Source: Dicaeum eximium
Lineage: Eukaryota; Chordata; Aves; Passeriformes; Dicaeidae
Direction of reading: 5' to 3'
NCBI GenBank assembly: GCA_013396995.1
Contig: VWZP01010904.1
Location: 5,058,363-5,122,362, forward strand
Length of the DNA stretch: 64,000 nucleotides
This document shows positions 13,601-22,720 of this stretch, in pieces. The notes beneath the pieces are model-generated. The model was given only the letters and a program-made list of their open reading frames with translations, had not been told where the DNA came from and made no database searches. A program made the position numbers and the translations under genes. Each line of letters opens with the position of its first letter. Positions within the stretch are counted from its first letter, which is position 1.

Positions 13601-16600
13601 CAAAAGTATGAACAGACAAAGCCTTATGATACCCATTTATACCACCTATTTAATAAGGCACCTAAATATGTATGAAATGCTTTAATGCTTTAAGGCTCTA
13701 AGCACACAATAAAGAATATCAGTTCCCAGAAATATTGTTTTACTAAGTACATAGGGAACAGAAAGAGGTTTAAAGTAGGTTTTTGCTGTTTCATTTTTAA
13801 AGTATATACAGATTTGGATATTGATTTTGATATGAAATCCATGCAGGCAGGCATAGTGTTCACTACAAGCCTCACCTGAATAAGGTCCCCAACCTCAGGC
13901 TGATATCCTAAGGACTAGTTACTTCAGCAACACAAAAAGATTTTCACACAGATTACCAGATAACAAAGTAACATAAGAAAAGAAACACAGTTACCTGAGA
14001 CAGGTATTGACTTAAGAACAGAAATGAATTTCTGAATGAGCTGTGAAAGAAATCTTCTCTCTCGATATGCTCTAAAATTGGACATATGACAAAAGAATTA
14101 ATAATTCTTTAATGCAGACTAGAACTATATTGTAGCTTCCACTAATACAAAGTTAGCTGCTTCAAAATTATTATTATGGTAGTAGGTTGTTTTGAAACAC
14201 ACCTAAACTGTTTAGATGATAACTTTTCTCTCTGCACTCAGGCAGATAGATTAGCAGCCTACATTTTTAGGCACAGAAACTGATTAACAACCCATGCTTC
14301 TTACTGTGTCAAGGAGCAGTAAGTCTCCTCCTACACCTTACCACATTGCAACACAAAGGCATTGGAACATTTAATTTTGGTGAGATAGACAGATTTATTG
14401 AAATACTTACATAAACTATATGGTTTACTTTAGCTTAAGTAAATATAGTTTACTTTAGCTAAACATTTGCTAAGGGTCAAGAAAAAAAGTGAGTAGCTAC
14501 CTGAATATTCTTTTGTGTTTTCATCCTTTAGTTTTAAGATCTGATACCACAAATTCACCGACCATATTAAAAAAAAAGTTCTACAACAGTATTTTGCATA
14601 AAGACTACTGAAACACAGAACAGCTTCCAGGAGACCATGTATGATCAATCCTCATTTGCCACAGGTTTTCAAAACAGACCTTTTTTTCGTTGAAACTATT
14701 TATTTTAGCTAAAACACAATGAATGCATTAAGGAAAAAAGGCTCCTATACATACTGCATTCTTGAGTCTTCATCCATTTTTGCATCATTTTTCTTAATTA
14801 GATTCCAGAATTTTCTTAGTTTTGGTGTCTTCTTCAACTCTTGTTCCAGTCGATTCTGAAATGTTAACATGGTATTCAGACACCAAGGAACCTTGTTTTC
14901 ATGACATAAAAATACAGTCCAGTCTTTTTATTTAAAAAAAAATATATAACAAACCGAAATAAAGAGCTGTCTCTGGCTATTCTCAGTAAGTAACACTGTA
15001 AAACAAAAATGTAATAATGCCAGAGAGTCCAGTCACAACTAGATGTCAACTCCATTGCCTCCCTGTGACCTCATAGCCTTGACTACAAACTATAGCTTGA
15101 AGAAGCTATAAACTGAGCTATAAAGCTCACTTTTCTGAAAAATTACATAAAAAACATTATTACACAGAAATTTGCAACAAAAAGAAAGAATTTAGCAAAG
15201 CACAGAAAAATGTATTTCCATAGCAATGCTGTGAATATTAAGAGTTCCTCAACAGCATTCCATGAGAATTCACTGTACACCATTTGGATAATGCCTAGGA
15301 AACTGATCTTAATAGTTAACAGTGTTACGCTTACAGGTTGTAGAGCCATCCACATCGGTAAGGAAATGAGCTGCTGCACCTGGGCTCTGATCAAATCCAC
15401 TTCCTGTTAGAAAGTTACAGATGATAAAAATTTTTACATCATTCTTATGTTTTCTGATATGCCTGTCTTACAAAAATACATCAATGTACATTACCATCTG
15501 ACAAAAATATTTATACTGTTCTATCAGATTTCACAATTTCCTAACAGGAAACTGCACTGTAACCCCACCCAGTGACACCTCTGTATTTTAGGTGATTTTC
15601 ATGGAATCTGTCAGTTCCTAACACTTCACCAGGGGCCCCATCCATGCAAGTATTTTTAGGACAAAAGCTGCTAAGAACTGATGTTCTTTCTTCTGTCATT
15701 TCTTACTCTTGAACTCATCTACTATGCTTTCTCTACTTGTTTTTAAGCTGTTCTTTGTCTCCTGAAGCCCTTAATTTATCAAGTTTCTCTCACTTCTTCT
15801 ACACTCTTCCCATTGTCTGAAACAAATAGTTTTCTCCAAGTCAGTTTAAATGTGCTCTCTGCAACTATGCCTATGATCTGGATCCACAAAGTTTTCCTTC
15901 TTTCCTGAGCTACTGAAAAATTTTAATTAACATCTTAAGTATATCTTCATGGACAAATACTCCATTCTCAGCATTCTGAAAGTTCAAACTTCAGTGCTCT
16001 TCACTAAAAACACTACTGTGACTATTCAATTCTGCCTTTCACAAAGAAGGGCAACTTCTAATAACAGTGTGCTTTTACAGGCACACTTTCACCAGCTTCC
16101 CTATCATGTTGTATTAGGAATGAGCTCTACAAGAAGGATTCTGTAGTCACCATCAAACTACTTAAAATGAAGATGCATTGTACCATCGCCATTACAGAAA
16201 AATACTATCTCAATAAATTATGCACATAAAGTTCAAGATGGTTACTGGCTCTCAAAATCATTCCTAATCCCAAAATCAAATAATACACTTTCTGTGTTGT
16301 TTTTGTTTGAGAGACAATTTTATTTGTGCAGACCCTGATTTTGAATACACCCCACGTGCAATGTAGATAAGGAAAAAGCCCAGCAGCAAGAAAGGTTAGA
16401 GAGCACTACTTCATGTGACAGGTAAAGTGTTGTTCCTGCTTGCTACTTAGGATCTTTAACTCTGTTTTAACTATAGATTGAGAACACAAGGTTGTCTAAT
16501 GCTTTCTTAAAACTAACTCAGGAGATCTGCAGATAAAAAACTGTATCTAAACCTGGTTTCAAAAGTGAAAAAAGCCTCACTGTCTTCCTCAATAATTAAT

Positions 16601-19600
16601 GGAAACAACTTTTGTGCTATTTTCTAGGCAAACTAGAAAGAGCACAGTAGTAACTAATCAGTTTTAAATGTAAAGAACCTTTTCAAATATAAATACATAA
16701 ATTTTAAAGTACCATCTTCAATACAAAAATTCATGTTAAATCCTGTCTTTTAATTGCCTAACTGCCAATCCTCCAGTTGCAAGTCTCATCTATGACCCTG
16801 TGTCAGAGAAAAGCAGATGTGTTGAGAGAGGTAAGTAAGAGTCAAAACAGAAGGTAAAAGCCTTCTGGTATTGCATCTTCCTTGAATCAGAATTTTGCTT
16901 CATCTGCCTTGTAAGAAGAAATTGCTCAAATAAACTGCTACTAACGCAAAACAGCATAAACACATTGGAAATATTTACAGTTACTTTGAACATACCAAAC
17001 TATTGAAGCAGTGATCAAGGAAAAGCAGCAGGACTGTCTGTTCATGCAGAGAGTACTCACTCTCATTTTCGACCAGCGATGCTTCCAGTATGCGTTTGAA
17101 AAAGAAAGGAAAATGTTCTGGCCTTTTTTTAAATGTCTAGGATTAGAAGAGAAAGGTAATTTTGAGTCAGGTTGATACAAATAATTTCAATCTTCATTCA
17201 CGTAACATAGCTTAAGTTCTCTAAATCCATTCAAATCTATAAAAGAAGGGATTAGTTTTTCTCATTTTCATTTATTCTAACCAGGCAGCACAAGCAAAAC
17301 AGACTAATGATATCCCCCTGACAAAGGATCCTCCTCCTATACCTTCTGCATAGTCTAACAGGTGAAGCACAGGACAAACTAAACAAGAAGCACAGGTGAA
17401 GTCTTGTGGGAATGTTCACCTCATGACTGCACAGAAATACTCTAAATTCTAGGTTTTGGCCATAGCTATGGCAGCTCTAAGTGACATGCAAAAAGTGAGC
17501 AAGTAAAGACCACCAGTGAACAATTATAGTCCTGGAACTTCCATTCAGCTACCTGAGCTAGAAGAAGATAAACTGAATAATCACCAAGGTAAAATAGTTC
17601 CTTTACAAGGGCAGTCATGTATCAAACAAATTTAAATAAGCTGCTTGGAACATAACATGCACCTGTCTTTTTACTTCTAATACATGTGACAGAAGCACAC
17701 AGATAATATATGAGCAAGTTATTAATCCTTTGTGCTTTCCAGCACTCAAGTAATGGCACACATATTGAGGTAAGTGTGCTTCTGAAATAATGCCTGCATA
17801 GAATGTATAACTGGGATTCCCTTGTTGAGGTGGCCTGTAAAACCTGGATTGTTTGTAGAAACATTAAGTAATTTCTAAACCTATTATTACAAAAAAAGAA
17901 AACCCAAAAACACAAAACAAAAAGCCCAAACAAAAAAAAAGAAAAAAAAACCCCAAATAATATACACAAAAGAAGAGTAAGACATTATTTCAGTATAAAG
18001 AAAAAAAAGATAGAAACTGAGATTCACATGTTTTAAGCAAGACATTATTGAATAATATATTATTAGATTTTCAGTGGTGCCTTGAATATAGAGATATAAA
18101 ACCTTTTTTTTTTTCTTCAGTATCAGAACAAGAACTTCCCTGTAAATACCCAACCTCTGTCATGTGCCAAAAAAGCAAATGCTGGTGATAATATTCAGCA
18201 TCTCACAGCAGAACGAAGGACTTTCACACCAGAAGGAATCAAGTAATTTTTCACCTATCCATTCCCTTTTCCAAAAAAGAACACAAAGTTTCAAACACCA
18301 TATGAGATATTCCAGCTGAGGTACCATTTCCTTTTAACACTACAATCTCTTCTACCTTCTGTCCCTATATGTGAGCACGCTGTAAAAGCTGCAACATGCG
18401 GATCAAAGTCAATTCTAGCTGCAATTGAAATCAGTTACCTCCCACGCAGGGACATTCTCTCTGAACTTCTCATTCACCATGCAGCAGATTGACATTAAAT
18501 ATGCTTTACTGGACACCTCTGGAGAATAATTCATCCATAGGTAATTTTCAAGGTACTGACTGTGAAGAGATAAAGAGTATTTCATTAGTTGCAGCCACCC
18601 ACATAATCTGTCACTCATTTAAAAAAGCAGTTATCCACAAGGGTTTTTTTTTTTCCTCCTTCCCCTGAAAGCCTGTTTGTGAGTAGCTCCTCAAGTTACC
18701 TCTCATCTAGGTCACTGAAGCAAAACTTGTTGGACTCAGTAACTGATGACATTAACTATGTTCACAGAAAGGACAGGAACCTCTAACTCTGTGCTACTGC
18801 TGACATACAAATTCCAGAAGTCCGCTGCATGCCATTTGTTAGTGTCAAACCCTTAACCATAATTTACATCTTCTCTTCTGAGCTTTTTCTAATTAAGATG
18901 CAAAAAACTGAGGGAAGTTTGTCTTTTTGTAGTTACTGGTACTAACTTACGGACTTGAGCATTTTTGAAACAAAGAATGTACCTCGAACAAAAAACATCT
19001 TGTATTTTTTCTTAACATTTGAGAGATAAAAGAATCAAACAGAGCATAAAATACTGTGGTTTTAAGTACATATTGCTAGTATTTATTTTACATATTTTTA
19101 GACATGAAACTCTGGCAAGAACTCCGTAAGTTCTTCTAGGAAAGTATGAAGCAGTTAAAAACTACTGTTTAAAAAGATTCCATTATTTTTCAAGAGAAGA
19201 AAATATCAATGATGCTGCTGCAGCACAAACCATTTTTAACCTCATAGTAAGAGGCACAATCCAAAAACTTCTCTGATTTCAGTGAATTCTGATTTAAGGC
19301 TTAATTATACATTCCAAATTACAGAACCGAGTTTTTCTCTTATTTCATTCATACTCTCCTTCTCGGTGCTCCATTTACACTAGAAAATGAGAATCATAAG
19401 ACACTCTGAGATGTTCCTTACATTTGCTTCTCACCTCTTCAGGTTCCTATGAAAAAGTAACTCCAAATTTCCCTCCCATTAGCTTACCTGAATTCAAGAA
19501 GCATTATCTTCCTAATTGCAAACCTGAAAAAGAAAAATTAATCAATTAACACAGGGAAGAAAGCCTCCAACACACAGCTGCGTGGAAAATGGCAATATTT

Positions 19601-22398
19601 TCTCTTATTTCATTATATAAGGAAACTTGTAGAAACACTCAGGAATTATTTCTGTCCTGACATTTCCATGCAATAGCAGCCACTTTAATGCAGAAGCAAC
19701 TGCTGTAACACTGTGGAAGCTGAAGTTCAGAGAGATCCATTAGGCAATTAAATTCACATTTTCAAGAAATTCATGTAGGTCTTTTAAATATGAAGACACC
19801 ACTTCCAATAGCCTTGATGATACAAACTGCTAGCAGCTGAGAGTATCCCCTGGAAAACTATAATTATATATTTAATCTGTTCATAAAGGTATTTTTTCTT
19901 AGTGACTGGAAATGGAAGTTTGCTTTGACTCCATATGACAAATTCTTAGATTGCTTTCATACAGGAATAATACAGAGAATTCTCTGCAGAGCTCAATCTT
20001 CCCCAGAAAGCCCCAGCTGCAGTTACACCTCTTTTCTGCACAGAGGGCTGCAGAATGCAGAGTGTCTAGGATTCATCTCCCCCATCTAACAGTACAATCC
20101 ACTGAAACTACACTTTCCCTTCATGAATCTGGTAACAGCAGCCAGAACAGAGGAGGAAGCTAGAGGCAGTGCACTCCACAACACTTTTTTTTCTTTACAT
20201 TCCTTAGCGACATAAGACAAGATCAGCCTTCTATAACCACCACAACAAAACCAACATAAAGACAACAGACAACCAGGGAAAGGGTCTGAAAAATATTAAC
20301 TCCAACCATCATGTTTAAGGTTTATGGGCTTAGGAACTGCCTTGTTACCACATTCAGACTTTGAAATACCATAATGGTTAAATTACTTAAATGCACTTGA
20401 GAAATCTTCATCTGCTTTTAACATATAGATGAGTCTTAAAGTATTCTATCAAACATTAGAAACAACTCCAACATGGGTAACCTTGGAATAGTGGTAAATA
20501 AGAGAAAGAAACTGGTGTACTTACTTTGACCTGACAATTTCTTTTGCATATACATCTTCAATGACCTATGCAAAAAAATTTAAGAGAATTTTATATACTC
20601 ATTAACACGATTCAAAATGCATTAAGACATTCTACCCTGAATTAGATACTCTCTGCTTACTTCTATTAAAATACTTTCAATAAATTTTTCCAACAAGAAT
20701 GAAAGAACCTGTACTATAAGTTGCAACAGGCACACTTTGACATCACATGGCACAGAGATGCAGTTCAGCTGATTATGTACATCCTAACAATCTATAGTTC
20801 TAACAGTCAGACAAATTCTATCACAAATACTACAAAATAAACTGAGGCTAAAAAGGGAGATTTAGGCAAAGAAAAGAAACTTAACATTTAAGTACCCTGC
20901 ACTACACAAAACCATACACACCATGCCAAATGTTACACATTCAAAACACACATATCCACCAGAATGGCAATAAAGTTGTCTGATGGAAGCTCACCAAAGA
21001 AGCTTTCAGAAAGAACACAGTTCAGTAATACCTGCATCTTTCATCCCTGTTTGATTTCTAAAAGTAGAACCCCCTCAAGCATCTTTTAATCTCAAAGGAG
21101 ATGCTCAAAAGTCTTCTGCCCTCATAACTTCGTGGCCGAAATAAACTGAGTAACACACAAGATAACTCCATGCCTTCCTAACAGTGCCTACATTTATAAA
21201 CTGCAAATACATAACAAATTACAGTGTCTCAAGCAACAGGTGATCTTCTAAGCAGTCTCCTATAGTTTCCTAAAAAATAAGCAACACTAAATATCGGCAC
21301 ATCACAGAATGGTTGATCCTCGTTCTTTTACAGCCCCCAACAAAATTCCAGTAGAAGTAATTACCTTTACATCAAAAGACAATGTTTTCTTTACATGTGG
21401 AGCCCAGTATTTATTTGCTAACTGCATAAAGGAAAAAAAAAAAAGAAAGGTTAAATACATACATTTTCATGTCCATGATACAACATCATTACATGTGCCA
21501 TCCCCAAACTTTTTTCCACCAGCATCTTGCTTAATTTCAGTTTATAACAAAATTATGCTTTCTAACAGCAATGCTTATCAACCATTTAAGACTTTTATGC
21601 CTAAACCTCTTTCACAGAAATGTGATTCTTTGGAAAAATTTCAGATGCATAGACTGCTATCTAATGAACGTTTTCTATTCTTAAGTTATCTCCAACAAAT
21701 CCATCAAAAATAAACCGCAATCCTTCAGAAACTGCAAATCCCAAATGGCAAGTGATTATGCTTCCTTGAGGAATCTGACAAGTAACTAGAGGCTATACAC
21801 AAAACTCTAGCATCGGAAGGCTCTTTGCTGCAGCCATCCCTTCACCAATACAACTGAGTGATGATGACAAGAGCTTCCTATGCAGGAGGGAGAGCAGATT
21901 TCCAAGAAAAAAAAAAGAAAGAAGAAAAAAGAAGAAAAAAAGAAAAAAAAAAAAGAAAAAAAAAAGAGGAGGAAAAAAAAAGAGAGGAAAAAAAAATCTG
22001 TTTGATGGAGAAATGAAAATGTTCTTCTCTGGGCAGCCTGTCACACGTCAAACATGCCTTGCAGCGATGCCCAGCGTTCTGCACTGACGCGTTTGGCGGT
22101 GCTGCTTTGCCCACGCCGCTGGCCTGGAGGCGCGGGGGGAAATAAGCTCTCGTATATGACACAGGCCTGCATCGCCCCTCAACTGCGACCAAGCACGGTC
22201 CTTTCCCCATCACCCACGGCCTACGAAGGCTATGTAAACACCGAGGCGCCGCCGCCGCCGGGATGTCCCTCCGAGCCCCGAGGCTGCGGCCGCCGGCCCT
22301 ACCTGTGTCACGTACTCCGCGTTGATCTGCGACACCGTGGGCGCCACGATCTTCTTCGGCGGGGCCGAGGGGGCCGCCGTCGCCGCGGCCGCCGCCAT
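1447..22398 (-). CDS. AQR: AQR (Aquarius) intron-binding spliceosomal helicase, 5' half: 19 exons, 674 codons, partial
   Basis: AQR is a superfamily-1 helicase-like ATPase. In the nucleus it binds introns upstream of the branch site and scaffolds the intron-binding complex with SYF1, ISY1 and cyclophilin E. It is also linked to intronic snoRNP assembly and R-loop control. The translated exons read through as the AQR N-terminal helical-repeat (ARM-like) region, followed by the start of the stalk/beta-barrel region. Characteristic stretches are [14 protein letters not shown] (residues 15-28), [20 protein letters not shown] (78-97), [15 protein letters not shown] (172-186) and [11 protein letters not shown] (580-590). 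Coding segments are 22303-22398, 21365-21421, 20525-20565, 19488-19523, 18439-18559, 16996-17136, 15335-15403, 14755-14855, 13995-14071, 12710-12774, 10709-10825, 9124-9237, 8263-8366, 7657-7759, 6498-6618, 4895-5036, 3995-4173, 2046-2213 and 1447-1616. All junctions are GT-AG and phases match. The human protein has about 1,485 residues, so the RecA-like ATPase domains lie beyond the left edge. Start chosen by homology of the N-terminus. Confidence 0.96.
2046..2213 (-). CDS. AQR: AQR exon 18 (residues 562-618)
   Basis: 168 nt encoding [20 protein letters not shown] through [12 protein letters not shown]. The acceptor is GACCAG and the donor is GTATGA. A clear AQR signature segment. Confidence 0.97.
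2470..2640 (-). mobile_element. Possible very old CR1-like fragment
   Basis: Contains atctctaaagaagtgtag and gtgcctagaactggacacaa, which resemble the middle of the reversed CR1 3' region. The match is short and could be chance. It lies in AQR intron 17, just outside exon 18. Confidence 0.25.
3995..4173 (-). CDS. AQR: AQR exon 17 (residues 502-562)
   Basis: 179 nt encoding [20 protein letters not shown] through [14 protein letters not shown]. The acceptor is CTTAG and the donor is GTACTT. This is the alternating hydrophobic, beta-rich segment that begins the barrel inserted in the AQR stalk. Confidence 0.96.
4895..5036 (-). CDS. AQR: AQR exon 16 (residues 455-502)
   Basis: 142 nt encoding [20 protein letters not shown] through [10 protein letters not shown] and a split Trp codon. 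The acceptor is TTAG and the donor is GTAATA. Confidence 0.96.
6498..6618 (-). CDS. AQR: AQR exon 15 (residues 415-455)
   Basis: 121 nt encoding [20 protein letters not shown] through VPTEYYSGE. The acceptor is TTTAG and the donor is GTATGA. It leads into the end of the helical-repeat region. Confidence 0.96.
7657..7759 (-). CDS. AQR: AQR exon 14 (residues 380-414), CpG-rich
   Basis: 103 nt encoding [20 protein letters not shown] followed by [14 protein letters not shown]. The acceptor is GTGCAG. The donor GTAAAA is one of the weaker ones in the gene. I count nine CpGs in this short exon, and its third positions are mostly G or C, unlike neighbouring exons. It also diverges most from the human segment as I recall it ([14 protein letters not shown] here, PTLPKNEDTTFDKEF in human). 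Confidence 0.94.
8263..8366 (-). CDS. AQR: AQR exon 13 (residues 346-380)
   Basis: 104 nt encoding [20 protein letters not shown] through KLFGPL plus a split Ser codon. The acceptor is TTGTAG and the donor is GTAAGT. Confidence 0.95.
9124..9237 (-). CDS. AQR: AQR exon 12 (residues 308-345)
   Basis: 114 nt, in phase, encoding [20 protein letters not shown] through HYDRITSLQ, essentially as expected for AQR. The acceptor is TCTCAG and the donor is GTAAGC. Confidence 0.97.
9995..10530 (+). mobile_element. CR1-type LINE 3' fragment
   Basis: A plus-oriented CR1 3' end. It has gtgagaccctgcctggagta, ctggagaagagaaggctcca, tagtgataggacaag, a degraded gggcaacc block and a terminal tgtgattccatg unit. 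It is 5'-truncated, typical of CR1 insertions, and antisense to AQR within intron 11. Confidence 0.92.
10709..10825 (-). CDS. AQR: AQR exon 11 (residues 269-307)
   Basis: 117 nt, in phase, encoding [18 protein letters not shown] through EGHLFCQ. The acceptor is CACAG and the donor is GTGAGA. A CR1 fragment ends about 180 bp downstream of the donor, in intron 11. Confidence 0.96.
12710..12774 (-). CDS. AQR: AQR exon 10 (residues 247-268)
   Basis: 65 nt encoding [20 protein letters not shown] and LE. The acceptor is TCTAG, preceded by an almost pure T tract on the minus strand (12780-12796). The donor is GTAAGT. Confidence 0.95.
13995..14071 (-). CDS. AQR: AQR exon 9 (residues 221-247)
   Basis: 77 nt encoding [20 protein letters not shown] and SIPVS. 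The acceptor is TTTTAG and the donor is GTAACT. Confidence 0.95.
14423..14460. repeat. Short local duplication (13-bp identical units, 25 bp apart)
   Basis: gtttactttagct occurs at 14423-14435 and 14448-14460 with related flanks. A small tandem duplication in AQR intron 8. Confidence 0.8.
14755..14855 (-). CDS. AQR: AQR exon 8 (residues 188-221)
   Basis: 101 nt encoding [20 protein letters not shown] and onward to a Gln codon split CA|A. The acceptor is TTTCAG and the donor is GTATGT. It is rich in Lys and Glu, consistent with a surface helix. Confidence 0.95.
15335..15403 (-). CDS. AQR: AQR exon 7 (residues 165-187)
   Basis: 69 nt encoding [19 protein letters not shown] and ending ALQP. 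The acceptor is AACAG and the donor is GTAAGC. The terminal Pro, followed by Asn-Arg-Leu in exon 8, differs from the Leu-Ala-Arg-Leu I recall for the human protein. Confidence 0.95.
16996..17136 (-). CDS. AQR: AQR exon 6 (residues 118-164)
   Basis: 141 nt, in phase at both ends, encoding [15 protein letters not shown] through [12 protein letters not shown]. The acceptor ends CCTAG and the donor is GTATGT. Confidence 0.96.
17885..17953. repeat. A-rich low-complexity tract
   Basis: Consists mostly of A with short C interruptions (aaaaacccaaa style) on the plus strand, in AQR intron 5. Simple low-complexity DNA. Confidence 0.85.
18439..18559 (-). CDS. AQR: AQR exon 5 (residues 77-117)
   Basis: 121 nt encoding a nearly invariant AQR segment from [15 protein letters not shown] to ENVPAWE. 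The acceptor is TTCACAG and the donor is GTAACT. It is the most conserved-looking exon of the N-terminal helical region in this window. Confidence 0.97.
19488..19523 (-). CDS. AQR: AQR exon 4 (residues 65-77)
   Basis: 36 nt that completes the split Lys codon and encodes [11 protein letters not shown] plus two bases of Ser. The acceptor is TTTCAG and the donor is GTAAGC. This is the smallest exon in the window. Confidence 0.93.
20525..20565 (-). CDS. AQR: AQR exon 3 (residues 52-65)
   Basis: 41 nt encoding [14 protein letters not shown] with the last codon split AA|G. The acceptor is GCATAG and the donor is GTAAGT. Too short to find by open-frame length; identified by homology and phase. Confidence 0.93.
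21365..21421 (-). CDS. AQR: AQR exon 2 (residues 33-51)
   Basis: 57 nt in phase 0, encoding [19 protein letters not shown]. The acceptor is TATGCAG and the donor is GTAATT. It matches the early AQR segment that contains KYWAPH. Confidence 0.95.
21904..21996 (+). repeat. 93-nt pure purine (A-rich, GA) tract
   Basis: There is no pyrimidine between C21903 and T21997 on the plus strand. The tract is A runs broken by G, then GAGGAGG and GAGAGG. It lies in AQR intron 1, so the pre-mRNA carries a long pyrimidine tract here. Long incidental frames on both strands arise from it. Confidence 0.95.
22303..22398 (-). CDS. AQR: AQR exon 1, coding part (residues 1-32)
   Basis: The ATG at 22398-22396 opens 32 codons ending in CAG at a GTAGGG donor (phase 0). 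The N-terminus is an alanine-rich run (residues 2-9) produced by a GCC/GCG-rich stretch. It is followed by the conserved AQR motif [16 protein letters not shown]. As I recall it, the human protein has a shorter Ala/Pro leader here, so the alanine run looks like a local expansion. The start context has T at -3 and G at +4, so it is only moderately good. The same frame stays open upstream (see findings). Confidence 0.95.
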
Positions 22399-22482
22399 GG
22401 AGCCGCCGGGCACAGGCCTTGCTTCCCGGCACTGCCAGCCCGGGGGAGGGATCTCCGGGCCGGGAGCAGCGGAGGAGGGAGC

Positions 22483-22490
22483 GCTTCCGG
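22483..22490 (-). promoter_or_regulatory. ETS/ELK-type binding motif upstream of AQR
   Basis: The minus strand reads CCGGAAGC, the core of ETS-family sites common at housekeeping promoters. It lies about 85-90 bp upstream of the AQR ATG within the CpG island. Occupancy is inferred only. Confidence 0.5.
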
Positions 22491-22566
22491 GGCCGGCAGG
22501 GCTGGAGCGGCCGCGGGGAGGCGGGCGGCGGCCGCGCCATCTGCTGCTCCCTCCGCGCCGCTGCAG

Positions 22567-22720
22567 CTCCCTCAGTGCACCGCCGCGAATTCCCTCAGTG
22601 CACCGCCACCGCTCCCTCGCTCCTTCCCTGCACCGCCGCAAATTCCCTCAGTGCACCGCCGCCGCGAATTCCCTCAGTGCACCGCCACCGCTCCCTCGCT
22701 CCTTCCCTGCACCGCCGGCC
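22567..22720. repeat. GC-rich promoter minisatellite, 79-bp period
   Basis: A block starting gaattccctcagtgcaccgc at 22587 recurs at 22666, giving a 79-bp period. The sub-unit yccctcagtgcaccgcc occurs four times (22567, 22590, 22642, 22669). It also holds duplicated cgctccctcgctccttccct segments. The array sits 170-320 bp upstream of the AQR ATG and is likely length-variable. Confidence 0.9.

Larger units (their letters stand above)
7760..13994 (-). other. AQR: AQR introns 9-13
   Basis: These are introns of 503, 757, 1471, 1884 and 1220 bp. The only clear content is the plus-oriented CR1 fragment at about 9995-10530 in intron 11. The remainder is AT-rich with no supported feature. Confidence 0.8.
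14072..18438 (-). other. AQR: AQR introns 5-8
   Basis: These are introns of 683, 479, 1592 and 1302 bp. They hold an A-rich low-complexity block (17885-17953) and a 13-bp sequence duplicated 25 bp apart (14423-14460). Nothing else is supported. Confidence 0.8.
18560..22302 (-). other. AQR: AQR introns 1-4
   Basis: These are introns of 928, 1001, 799 and 881 bp. Intron 1 carries a 93-nt pure purine tract on the plus strand (21904-21996) and merges into the promoter CpG island near exon 1. No other feature is seen. Confidence 0.8.

Noticed and set aside
17622..18153. Two minus-strand frames of 88-115 codons rich in Phe
   Set aside because: They arise from the T-rich complement of the A-rich tract in AQR intron 5.
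21793..22540. 220-codon minus-strand frame with a long Phe/Leu/Ser run
   Set aside because: The run is the translated purine/pyrimidine tract in intron 1 and the rest is CpG-island sequence. It is not in the AQR frame.
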